From assembly GCA_023014365.1 (NCBI GenBank), contig JAEBUN010000002.1:1-64000 (forward strand): a stretch of 64,000 nucleotides of DNA, given 5' to 3'. This DNA is from Lepiota brunneoincarnata (taxonomy: Eukaryota; Basidiomycota; Agaricomycetes; Agaricales; Agaricaceae). Below the pieces are notes generated by a model that searched no databases, was not told the DNA's origin, and saw only the letters and a list, made by a program, of their open reading frames with translations. Within the stretch, counting starts at the first letter, position 1. Every line of letters starts with the position of its first letter. Made by a program: the position numbers and the translations under genes. Positions 18,889 through 30,256 of the stretch are shown piece by piece.

Positions 18889-18914
18889 CCTAACCCTAAC
18901 CCTAACCCTAACCC
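18889..18914 (+). repeat. Telomeric tract (four CCCTAA units)
   Basis: Separates the complete A2 element from the innermost A1 copy, which is truncated at CTCTTCGCCGAAGCTCG (the last 36 RT codons). Confidence 0.9.
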
Positions 18915-19023
18915 CTCTTCGCCGAAGCTCGAGCTCCCGTGGCCTCTTCTTCCGCTCCGGCGGTAGAACACCACCGTGAGAAGACGCCTGATCCGTGGAT
19001 CGCGATTGCGAACTTCGATTGAT

Positions 19024-19272
19024 ATGGCTTACGTGGTATACCATGCCAGCCGTAGTTGTCCGCACAACCTAGCTGCGGCGACTGGTACCAAGTCGGCGCC
19101 CACATGGGGAAATCCCTGGGCGTTCGGGTACCGACCTCTGCGGGGTGATTCCCGTATGTCGGCCGGCCCATATTTGCTGATCTTGAGTAACCTTCCTGGG
19201 ACCCCGTTGTTAGAAGACTTCGGGGTTGCACGACCTGCGCTTCGATCGCAGCACGCGAAAACAGGTTTTTAA
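19024..19272 (+). CDS. Candidate ORF3 (innermost A1 copy)
   Basis: 82 codons, same peptide as the other A copies. Confidence 0.4.
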   Translation: MAYVVYHASRSCPHNLAAATGTKSAPTWGNPWAFGYRPLRGDSRMSAGPYLLILSNLPGTPLLEDFGVARPALRSQHAKTGF

Positions 19273-19993
19273 ATAGGTGGCCTTTTATCGGTTTGGGTGT
19301 GATGGTGCGGCGTAACCCGGAACCACGTCTGGGGGGGCGGTTATGCCCCCTTCCTAAGTCTCTCGAGTAGTAACTTTCGCGTAAACGGTAAACAACGTAA
19401 GTTCGACCCCTGATGGCGGTTAACTTGCTTTAAAACGCCGGTTATATGCCGTGCGGAGCGTTCTTTGCGGTAAGTACTACCTTACCTTCCCAACGAGGGC
19501 GGCATACTAATACTATGTTACCCCCTAACCCGAACCCGAACCTAACCGGACCTAACCGGCTCGGTCGGGCGGGGCGTCCTCTAGCAGACCCGTGGGAAGG
19601 ATAGCCATCTAAGGTAAGTACACCGCCACCGGTAAATCATGTCACCGGTGCCGGGTTTCACAAGTTCTCACGCTTGGACCCCGTGCGAAAGTGCACCTTG
19701 TTACGTTGTCACGTGACGGCCCTACCCCGGCCCGGATTGTTCCGTCGTCGGGTAACATAGCCCGATGGCACGTGACCGGTCGCACGATCACGTGACTTTT
19801 CCCAGACGCAAGCGCGCGTCTAAGTCAGCGCGGTAAGTTTTGAAACTCGAAGTTAAGTTTTTAATCCTATTTTCACCTGTTATTAACGGGGGGATTATAA
19901 ATACGTTCTGCGGATTTTGATCTATCGATCAAAATCGCAATCGATCGCTATCGGCGACAATCGATTGGACGGCAGGTATCTGACGGATATCGT

Positions 19994-20058
19994 GCGCCTG
20001 ATGAGTCTTTATAAGACGAAACGGGTGGGTAGTTGGAAACCCCAACAACCCGTTGCGC
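19994..20058 (+). ncRNA. Hammerhead ribozyme 8 (family A1)
   Basis: CTGATGA at 19998-20004; identical to ribozyme 1; closing GCGC ends at 20058. Confidence 0.92.
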
Positions 20059-20093
20059 CCCTCCGTCGCGACTCGTGTTTATACGCCCCCTTT

Positions 20094-20102
20094 CCTAACC
20101 CT
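20094..20102 (+). repeat. Boundary 9-mer CCTAACCCT between PLE stack and unique DNA
   Basis: Only one and a half telomere units separate the innermost pLTR from unique sequence starting TCGAGCGAGTCATGG. There is no long interstitial telomere. Confidence 0.85.
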
Positions 20103-23047
20103 TCGAGCGAGTCATGGAACTACAAGCCCTTGTGACGCCCGGGTTGGGCTGTGAATGAATTCCAGCCACAGCGAGCCAAGCGGCCATATTCCCGCCATGA
20201 TTCGAGAAATTGATCGCTTACCTGCCTCCAACGCCTCTCACCTCTCACCAACGCCTGACCGCAACGCCCGGACCACTATGGCTCGCCGCATCACCAGAAA
20301 GCCCATCGTAAACCACCCAAGGCCGTTCAAGGTAAGGATCTGCACGATATACAATCATCAGCGCACATTCACGCATCGGTTTCCAGCGCAGGCACCGCGT
20401 TTTCGTCCCGAACAATAATCGGTGGCTTAAAGCTACTTTCCAGCGGTACGAGTACCGGTTTGGGTGGATAGCTGGAGAGGTGAGTGATTCGAGCGTCCGG
20501 CGGCTGGCGCAGGCATCTGATCTTCCAAGCAGCGGAAGCAAATCTGCATCGGCGGCATGGTGATCACCGACCACGATGGGGAGAGACGGGTGTACGCGTT
20601 GGCGAACATCCACAGGGTGTTTGGTAGGCAAGTACAAATTCTTTTCTTCGCTTTGGCGGTATGATTTATCTGACCTTTTCCGTTGATCCTTTCAGATAGA
20701 TTTTACTTTATGTGTTGTGAACGTGAAATGCCAAACGGTTCGGGGGGAGGGGAAGATTGGAACGGGTGCTGTAAGTTTCCTCCCCCAATGATGCTTGGAG
20801 CGAGTGCGCGTGCTGAATATGTTCCTGGACTTAGGGTGCCTGGGCAAATTTGCACTTGTCAGCCTCTCTGCCTCTGCCTCGGTTGGAAGCTGCTGGGGAT
20901 CTGCACAAGGTGAGCGCAGCCCAGATTGATTAATCGACCGCTCTCAAGCTTGAAGGAGGAGCGGCAGACATTTACATGAACGCCGGTGCGTTCATGCTCT
21001 TTTAGATTCCGGGTACGTCATTCCTCCAAAGAGGCTGCCGCGACCCTGGCACCGGTAAGTAAGGTACAAGGGGTAAAACAACACGTTCTCGCACGAGAAC
21101 ACTTTTTGGAGACACAGGGGAGTCGACATAGGGCACGTAGGCTCCATTGCGCTTACGCTGTTTCCTGGAGGATGCCCTAAGGCGGTGGAGACACCACCGT
21201 CGTTTGCTGCAGAGGTAGGCACATCGCCGGACATGCCAGCTCTTGTAGAGCTCGGAAGATGGACCCTGACGGAACCCCGGAGGATATTATTGTCGGATCA
21301 AGGATCTCGGAGCACCATTGGTATTGAACGGGACCCTTGTCCCGTTCCGTCAGCGGCCTCGCATGTTTCGGGGGTATGTAGAAGAACCGATTCATCCTCG
21401 ATGGTCCCTATTTCTGCAACTTGGCATTCTCTCAAACGATCGAAGGCCTGCGATCAGCTCGCCATCTTTTGTGTATTTTTTTGACTATTATACCTTAATT
21501 ACATTCCCTGGTAAATGTGTGTACATATAGGTAGAGTCCCAACCTGTCTGGGACGTGATCCTGGGGTTGCTATTCTCGTTAGAAATCCATGCATGGGGGA
21601 GGGGGACAACAGGACCGTGTGGATGAGCGTGAGGGGATGAACTTGGTGGGGGTTGGATGGGGGGGGGACAGTGACTGGAACAGAACGGAAGGGGATATCG
21701 GTGGAGATGAGCCAAGGAGCGTTCTCGAACGAGAACGCTGGTGTATCACTGCAAGCATTCCCTGCTTGAGAGCACTGAAGTGCTCCCGAGCGAGAACAGT
21801 TGAAAGATGACAGGAGCGGCGACCTCTCCGACCTTGACGCTGGTTGGGCACAAGTGACCACTACCCCGTGGGAATGATGGAGGGTGACATATCGGAGGAG
21901 GGTAGCGAGCAGATGAGTCATGCAAGGCATCCAGGGTGGATGCATTGAGAAGGGTTCAGAGACATGGGGCTGAGTTGCGGCTTGGTGCAGTGGCTAATTG
22001 GGTGGAGGGACTCACCGAGACTTCCGCTGGTATGAATGTTGACAGTATGGGAGATATCAACGAATCGGGAACGAAAAGTCATGTGCATCCGAGAACACAC
22101 CTGCCTTTGACATAGTCATACTCCTAGTCCCCCTGATAACCCTTATGGCAAGCTGGGAGAGTACAAGGAAAGTAGTGCTCTGGGGTCTTTGCAAGTCATT
22201 CATTGCCAGTTTGTTCAGAGCGGGTGTAGAGAGATAAAAAAAAAGTGCATTGTCCGATCTCATTGTTGCCCCAGACCAGGTTTTGAAAGATCTGTTATTA
22301 TCTGGCGGAATCACTTGAGTGGTAAACATTCTGGATGTTTGAACGCTCTCAAGGCTCAAGGCTGCATGATATAACAGCCCAGTTTCATTGTTAGGCAACA
22401 GGGGACACGATCTCGCTCCCTTACGGTCGGCACGGGCAGCCTCCAGTACGCAAGATCCCCTAGTCGAGTCACTTGCAGCGGCGCACCTCTACTCTTACCA
22501 GACAGGAGGACGAACGGGCTGAGGAGTGGGGCACGCGAGATTTGGTACCAGTGAGGGAAAGGTGATGCGGATCGCCATCAGGGCCACGGTAAGCAGCCGT
22601 TCTAAGGCATGTGGGGTGCGAGAGGGCTATGAACGCGCCTAGTCTAGAAGTCACCGAATGGCTTGGCATGGGGACTGCGACGGACGCATCGCAGGGTAGT
22701 TGCACTTTTCACCTGCTAAGATGGGTGCTACAGGATACTTATAAGAAACTGTAAATGCGATTCAACACTCTCATTTGAGACAGACAAACCGCTAACTGGA
22801 TTCACGTTCTAGTTACGAGCAGCAAAAACGACAATACTACAAGGTTAGATGATTTGCACACATTTTGACGGGAGAGCATAAAAGAAAACTAGATCACTGC
22901 ATTGATTCCGACATGGATGATTCTTGTCGAACAATCATTAATAAATACAATCAACCAACCAAAAAGCAGGTAACATACTCATCCGCTGAGGCAAGCCAGT
23001 TGGCAGTCTCTGGGAACATAGTAACTGCAGATAAAGTTAGAACCAGG
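20103..23047. other. Unique subtelomeric DNA without a recognised gene
   Basis: No frame here resembles a family I know. A possible small spliced gene starts ATGGCTCGCCGCATCACC at 20277, with plausible splice sites at AAG/GTAAGG (20330), TTTCCAG/CGG and GAG/GTGAGT; I cannot confirm it. Two 16-base palindromes (GTTCTCGCACGAGAAC at 21085 and GTTCTCGAACGAGAAC at 21721) stand out. The rest shows nothing I can name. Confidence 0.5.
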
Positions 23048-26000
23048 TCATCTTGACGGAACCTGAAGTATTCTCTCACTCAAACGACGATAGATGGAAT
23101 CTATGAGGAGAGCGCGGAGGTAATTGATGAGAGGCGAGATTAATCCAACATCAACTTTCTTTGAGACAACATGGTAATGTGGTGCACTATAAAACGCTGA
23201 ATCAGGTTAAACAACGTGCAGCCCTTGCGCAGACTCACATGTGAGTTGCAGTCCTCGACACTGCCCTAATTTCGTCAAGAACCGACTCCGGAATTTCTGG
23301 ATTGAACAATCTCTCAGCAGAACATATTTTTCCGATCATGTCTTGAATCTAAGATACAACATTCGGTCTCTGTAACAAAACGCAGCGAAGAGTAACGAAC
23401 CTTGACATTGAACTTGTCACGGAAGCCAATATAATAGGTTACTCCATAAAAACCTATGCAAATGTCAAACTGGAGACTCTTCTGTGTTGTGCATCTCATC
23501 ACCAACCGTCAATGGTCCGAACCTTTGTGACCACATATCTATCTCCATCAGGGACACGCGCCATTGGGACCACACAAACAGACAGAAAAATCTAAGGACT
23601 CGTGAAGCCGGGTTTCAAAGAAATTTCCTCTCCAAATACTTACAACGACTCGAGGGAGAGAGGGCCATTGTCGGATGAAGCCTATACATCGAGCAATCAA
23701 GGCAATAGAAGAGATGGTTGGAAGGATTGCTCACCAACGAAGGTATGCGGCACACCCTTCCCGGCCGCTATCTTGTGGAATACTGCACATGACGGAATGC
23801 GCTGAAGCACTTGCCTACCCTCCATCGAATCAGGATCATAAGCCTCATCGGACGGTGGACATTTGGTTGCCACAAAATAGTATGTAGGACTATGATCCCC
23901 ATCAGAGACCTCGTCCTCTTTAAGAGTAAGCGTATCGTGTGCCTGATTTTGATTGATGAAGTGGCGGAGGTTCATGCGATTCTTCCCGTCAAAGGTGTCT
24001 TCCAGGGACTTAAGCATGTTGCATTAGTTGAAAGAGATAGGATAGATCAAGGCAAGTTACCTTGGCCCACACCCAGAGCAGCATAATCGATAGCAGAACA
24101 CCACCAATAACAAGCGGAACCCAAGCACCCTGAGGAACCTTTTCGACAGAGGAGCCCCAGAGGAGAGCTAGATCATGAAGGCTTTCGGAAACTGTAATTT
24201 GAAAAGGTTGTTGAGGTCCGCACCATCCAAAAATCCGAAAATCAAGAAGAATCCGATTGCAAGGACGACTGGTAACCGCTTCACGTACCGGATCTGAATT
24301 GCCAGGAGACCGGTTGTGGAGAACATTACAGTAGCGACGGCAAATCCGTAAGCACCGGCCAATTTGGTCAGGCTCCTGAACGTCGCAACAAGGACAACGG
24401 TGGCTATCATTAAAACCCAGTTGATGGCAGGGATGTAGACTTGGCCCTGGATGGTTTCAGAAGTGTATCGCATTCGGATTGGCGGGAATGCTTTTGAGTT
24501 GATGATTTGCTGGATGAGGCTGAAAGTCGCCGTGATCATTGCCTGAGAGGCGATGAGAGTAGCGAGTATTGCGAATGTGAACATGATCCTAAAGTAAATG
24601 AGAAAACAAGGAGAAACGGTATTCAGGGAATGTACCAAAACAATGGACCGTTTATAGGCCCAGGTATTGAGTGATAGAAGACTTGCGCCAATACCTTTTC
24701 CTGACCAACGATCAGACGAGCGCCTTGGCCAAGGTACGACAATATAAGCGCAGGGTACACGAATGTGCAGAAAGCTATGCGAATAGATATTGCATTGAAT
24801 TGCCCGAGGCTCAAGGAAAAATCATTTCGGTGAGGAACTACGAGCAAAACGGCGACATACTTTGCGAACATAGCTTCACACCCTGTTATAGAAAGAAGGA
24901 TTCCAGCCAGTAAGTCGTAATTCTTCGTGCGGACGAACACTATGAGCAAGGAAGGAAATTAGGATTTCGAGCTGAGGGGTATGGAGAGCAGTGGAATACA
25001 TAGAACTGCCCGAGACGGGTCGAAATGCACGGAAGACTCCCGGGTATAAGGTGATATTGTAAATACCCGTCCCCATGAGAAGAAGGAACCAAATAAATGA
25101 TACTATGAGAGAGACATCAAAGGGTTGTAATAGCATAAGAGAAAACTCGGGATTTCACTTGGAGCAAATACAAACGCGAGACGGCCTGTTCCAAATTGTT
25201 GCACAATGAATAATATGAGGAGGAAGGCCTGGCAAAGAATTCAAAAAAAGGGCATCGCATCGTGACGGGCCTTACAATAGATACCGGGACAATGTTGCTC
25301 AGCACCTCTGGCCGGGCCACGGCAATACCAGAGACAGCGCTTGTAACCGACACTGCAGGAGTGAAGATACCATCGGCCATTGTCAAGGCGGTGCCGAAAA
25401 GACACTAATGACCACCATCAATGTCATATGCGTCGAAGAAGAAGAGAGAACGAACCCAAACCAAGAGGGGCCAACGAATCTTTTCTTTGAACGACCTTGA
25501 TTTTGAATGTTCTTTGCCAAAATAACTGTCGCCAGTAAGGGTACGATCCGACTCAAAATCCACTTCTTCACGAGGGTAGAGGCCTTGGAACAAGGCGAAG
25601 GATCCCCCCTCTCCTATACCAATGTTAAGATGCCCAGACACATTGAAGACATTCCTGACCTTCTTTGGTACTGAAGTACGGAGCAATGATGGCCTATAAT
25701 ACGGCTGTGACCTCGCATAGTGAGCCAAGAATCACAAGGTACTTACATATTTCAATACGGGAAGTGAAGTGAGAAACCAGATGATAGCACTAAGGCTACC
25801 GATAATGTCCTCGTTGGAGGGCATAGGTCCGTCCGGAGCCCAGATTCCATTTAGTACGTAGAGCGGAGACGTGCCAATGTCTGAGTAGATAATTCCTACA
25901 GCAAACATCGTCATGAGATATATAGCAGCGGAGCTGAACTCACACATACCAAGAGTCTGAAAGCTGAGAGCGATGAGCGGAAGGCCCGTCAAGCTCAATG

Positions 26001-26049
26001 CTGTCCGCTTCGAATTGAGGCCCTTTTCCGCAGTACTGGGAGAGGACAT
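23048..26049 (-). CDS. HAK/KUP-type potassium transporter (spliced)
   Basis: High-affinity K+ uptake across the plasma membrane, probably H+-coupled. The start chosen is the ATG at 26049 (MSSPSTAEKG); the upstream in-frame codon is GTG. Exons read in order: GIIYSDIGTSPLYVLNG (family signature, about 25860), GIGEGGSFALFQGLYP (about 25600), TMADGIFTPAVSVTSAVSG (about 25370), GTGIYNITLYPGVFRAF (about 25060), YDLLAGILLSITGCEAMFAK (about 24900), FSLIQQIINSKAFPPI and several hydrophobic spans (24170-24590). The cytosolic C-terminal part follows with PSCAVFHKIAAGKGVPHTF (about 23760), and the last exon ends YRRLSERILQVPSR with the stop at 23048. Many membrane segments; about eight or more exons. No lesions noticed. 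Transcribed away from the convergent-free 26-28 kb spacer. Confidence 0.9.
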
Positions 26050-28208
26050 GGGTGAGTGGGTCCTGCAAGCCACACGCCCGTCGACTATGTTAAATAGGAA
26101 CTGGATAAGCCGCCACTCTGCCGCGTTCTTGCTAAGCCGGTTATCACCCTACCCACCAGCATCCTGATCCTTTCTATCCAGAAGGCAAAAGAGGATATGA
26201 GCCCACGCCGAGCAAGTAGTTACATTTACAATTGAATGGCAAAATTCGCGCAGCAGCAATTCTCCCCAAAAGGCTATAGTGTTTCATGTCAGGCGAAGGA
26301 TGCATCGAGTATAGCTAGCGTTACCTTGATTGTGGAGGTGATGGGTCCTTGGGCTTGCTAAAAATGTTGTTCAAGGTTACGTTGAGCACTAGTTGTAGTC
26401 TATAGCTAGGGCACGCCTGCGAATAAAAAGTCCTGGAGTCCGCAATTGGTTGGAAAGGCTTGGTAAATGCCGCTGGCAAGAACACACGTTCGTTACAAAG
26501 CTTTGAAGTACGTATTCATCTAGACCCACGAGTTCAAAAGATCTTATCAAGCATCAAAGTCGAGCCGGACGCCCAAGTATGCTACTTCCAATCGTTTCAC
26601 CTACCGGAAGCCGTTCTCGTCCACTTTTGTAACGTTTTGCCCCGCGAAGTAGGCGACTTTGGAAATCTCCAAAGTCGACCCGCATTCCAAGAAATGCGAC
26701 TGCGAATAACAACACTAGGCCTCAAAACCGCACTCATAACGCACGTGCACATACCAGCACGGCTCCTTTATACGTCATTCGGAATCGAGGACTTGGCAGG
26801 GGGTGGCTGCGATCTGCACATGCATGGTGGCAATGTGCGGATGTGAATTTAAGCTTAGGGGGTTGAAGAAGCAGGTTGCTTGGTAGGATTGGACCGCAGG
26901 ACACCGTCTCTGATCATTCCTGGACCCTGATATCAGTTCGTGTGTCTGATAGTCTGTTTATCAAATCTTAAACATTATGTCGTGGGCAGTAAAGTGAAAT
27001 TGTCCGTTGGAATGCGTTGGGAACTACCTGGGCGCCAGGGTACTTCCGTACTCGTCCATTCCACCTAGACATTGACATAGTAAGCACAAGAAAGCTCTTT
27101 GAGCGTCAGCTATTGTCTGTGATTCTCCCAATCTTAGATCAATCCGTTTGATGGGTGATGGAGGTATGGATATGGACTCCAAAGTGCGGGCGTTGAACCA
27201 TCCGTTTCAGACATGAAGGAGGAGGCCTCGGCCTTCGCCATCCATCATTACAGCAGATGTCTCCACGTTGAGCATGGGAGCCCCAAAACCACTGGTCGCT
27301 ATTTGTACTGTTATTGCCTACGCAGATACCACGCACGACGTCCCGGAAGCCGCTGCCGGAATGGTGAACTGAAACCACCAGCGCAACGAATCACTCTGGC
27401 TTATAGCCCTATGCTGTGATCTCACATAAGAGGACACAATTCTTAAAGACACAGGTCTCATGTACTGTATCATTGAAGAATGCTCAAACTCGAAAAGGGC
27501 CAGGGTCAGCATCTTGAAGGATGCTAAACCAACCGGGTGAGTCAAAGGCGTGATAGAGGTCATGGGATGAGGCTGGTTTTCTAGTAAGGACCAGTGAACA
27601 GCTATCAAGAATTCGACATGGCTCCACTACTCGCACAAGTCGATGTTAAAAAAATCTGCCCGGCGTTAATGATACCATAATCTCCATCATATATGGTTCA
27701 TGTCGAGTACGCCAAATACCTCACCTTTGCACCCAGGATTGGAATAAGCACAAATCGACTCGAACAAACCAAACCCACTGTGAATACTTCGGCTTATTGC
27801 GACGCACGCCCCTTGCCGAGTGACCCTAGGTCGCCCATACGTTAATCTGGTCGGTAATATCAAGGCTTGCCAGAATTTCTGATATAATGTGTTGGTTTGA
27901 CATCCACTGGAAGTCCCTTCCTGTGGCGAGTATCCCTAAGTTCGAATTGATACTTGGCGGTCATGATGTCTCTACGCGCTATCCTAATAAAGCCTTACTC
28001 TTTCCGCGGTCGTCCCTTATCTCGAATGAGACTCTTGTGTTTATATTTAACCCAATCTATAGACACGAGAACTCGTCGACAAATCCATGGGAACTAGCCC
28101 ACTCCTATATTCCTTCTGAACTTCTGCTGTGAGAGCTCACTTCCTTGGCGACCATATATATACCCAAATCCACGCATATTTTCGGTTTCATATTCTCCCC
28201 TCATCAGA
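26050..28208. other. Intergenic region between transporter and dehydrogenase
   Basis: Divergent 5' regions of two genes. A 128-codon frame at 26460-26846 has no recognisable domain or splice context and is not called. Nothing else is evident. Confidence 0.4.
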
Positions 28209-30162
28209 ATGCGCGCTGTTGTATATGAGAAACCTTTCAGTGTTGTCGTCCGCGACGTCGAGAAGCCCAAGATCTTTCATCCGGATGATGTCATTGTTAA
28301 AGGTATACCTTGTCCGTCCGTTACCCCAGGCTCAGCTATTCAATGATTTCTTTGCAGTCACGACGACATGTATCTGCGGGAGGTCTGTCTTTTTCAGGAA
28401 TTAAATCGGGTTGTTTAACAACTCCCCGCAGTGATTTACACATGTACGAAGGTCGTACGGCGGCCGAGCCGGGTTTAGTCTTTGGTCATGAAAAGTAAGC
28501 CCCAACAAGCTGAAAGACGAGGCGCAACTAACCAAGATCCGCAGCATGGGTATAGTTAATGTATGTCTTCAACCCTCTCGTGAATAGATCATCCTACCTA
28601 CCATCTACGTAGGAGGTTGGGGACGCTGTAACTGTAAGCTCATCACCAGGATCAAATTCCCGTTTGAAGGCGACCTGACAGTGCGCCTCAGCTCTTGAAG
28701 AGAGGCGACCGCGTCGTAATGCCGTTCAATGTTGGCTGCGGTCGTTGTGTCAACTGCGAAGAAGGGCGTTCAGGATTCTGTACACACGTCAATCCAGGAT
28801 TCGTGAGTGGATACAGACTTTCGCACGGAATCTAATATGAATCCATTTTGATAGGCTGGCGGGTATGTCTTTACAAGCATATGACCGCTCATCTGATTCA
28901 GGCCCCATGCTGGGCTACCATAGTGCTTATGGGTGAGAACTCAATAGCCTTCTTTCCGACTGATTTGTTTATGACTGGAATAGGTATGTATCCATGGGTC
29001 CATACACTGGTGGCCAGGCGGTGAGTGTAAGGCAAGGCACGAAGTTTGACAGGTGTAATGTGAGAATTAGGAATATCTTCGTGTTCCGTTTGCGGACTTC
29101 AATGCCCTCAAACTCCCACCGGGAACTGAACACGAATCCGATTTCGCATTATTAGCCGATATCTTCCCCACAGTACGTAATGAGAGAAATGATGCCCAAG
29201 ACAGCTTGTTTATATCACTCAGGGATGGCATGGGGTCAAATTATCTGTACTTGAATCCTTTTTCGTATGAAATGGCAACCTGACGGACGGCTGTAGGGGT
29301 TCAAGCCTGGGGAGTCGATTACGGTCTTTGGTGCCGGGCCCGTTGGGTTGATGGCAGCCTATTCTGCTGTCTTACAGGGCGCTTCAGAGGTCTACGTGGT
29401 TGATCGTGTTCAAGAGCGTTTGGATAAAGCAAAAGAAATTGGGTGCATCCCAGTTGATTTCGGCAAGGGAGACGCAGTGGACCAAATTCTGAAGCTCCGG
29501 GGAGGGTGAGTTGGCTATCAAAGTGAAAGCGGGAAACTCACATTGCCCATAGCCGAGAGGTAGATCGTGGTGTGGATGGTAAGCAAAGAGGGACACAGAA
29601 AGAATGAATGCCTATTATGACGTTTGTTGCAGCTGTCGGATATCAGGCCACGACGGGCGATGGCAAGACTGAGCAACCAAACGCGGTGCTCGAGGCCTTG
29701 ATTCGAGTTGTCAAGCCTACAGGAGGGCTTGGAGTGCCAGGACTTTATGTACCCACGGATCCGGGTGCTCCTGATTCTGCTGCGGCCAAGTACGCGGGTT
29801 CTTGATCATGAGTGAGCATGGCTAAAACACGAGCAGGGGTTACATTTCATTCCCATTCGGTGAGTACATGGACGCTCAGCAGATAAAGTAACCAACGGGG
29901 CGCTAGGTAAACTGTTTGAAAAGGGGTTGAGTATTGGAACAGGACAGTGCAACGTCAAGGTGAGAGGAATATATCTCGGTTGTATGAATTGACTAACATT
30001 GGATAGGCCTATAACCGCTACCTGAGAGATCTGATTATTGCTGGGAAAGCTAAACCATCTTTCGTAGTGTCCCACGAGGTAACGTTGGACAAGGCCCCGG
30101 AAGCATACGATAAGTTTGACCGGCGTGTGGAGGGCTACACCAAAGTTCTTCTCCACCCATAA
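28209..30162 (+). CDS. Zinc-dependent alcohol/formaldehyde dehydrogenase (glutathione-independent type)
   Basis: Medium-chain dehydrogenase/reductase; members of this branch oxidise formaldehyde or other small alcohols/aldehydes with NAD. Start ATG 28209 (MRAVVYEKPFSVVVRDVEKP). Exons give the catalytic zinc Cys in TTTCICGSDLHMYEG, the zinc-binding GHE, and structural-zinc cysteines in MPFNVGCGRCVNCEEG and RSGFC. The Rossmann fold motif TVFGAGPVGLMAAYSAVLQG (about 29320) precedes an acidic NAD-type residue in YVVDRVQERL. The last exon reads YNRYLRDLIIAGKAKPSF through YTKVLLHP, stop TAA 30160-30162. The long insert DAVGYQATTGDGKTEQPNAV is typical of the FdhA-like group. About eight exons; no broken frame seen. 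Substrate is uncertain. Confidence 0.88.
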
Positions 30163-30256
30163 GTAGAAATGGAGTAGAAAACGTCATGATTAATTAGTTT
30201 GAAACTCCGCTGATCTTGGCGAGTAAATTATCGATTGACCGTCGACGATACCCACA

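Larger units (their letters stand above)
18915..20093 (+). mobile_element. Innermost PLE copy, subtype A1, mostly 3' end
   Basis: Contains the last few dozen RT codons (stop TGA 19020-19022), ORF3 at 19024-19272, and the 3' pLTR with three CACGTG sites and a hammerhead. By position it is the oldest layer, yet it is almost identical to the outermost A1 copies. It abuts unique DNA at 20103. Confidence 0.92.

Noticed and set aside
26460..26846. 128-codon frame between transporter and dehydrogenase
   Set aside because: No domain, no splice context and no similarity I recognise.
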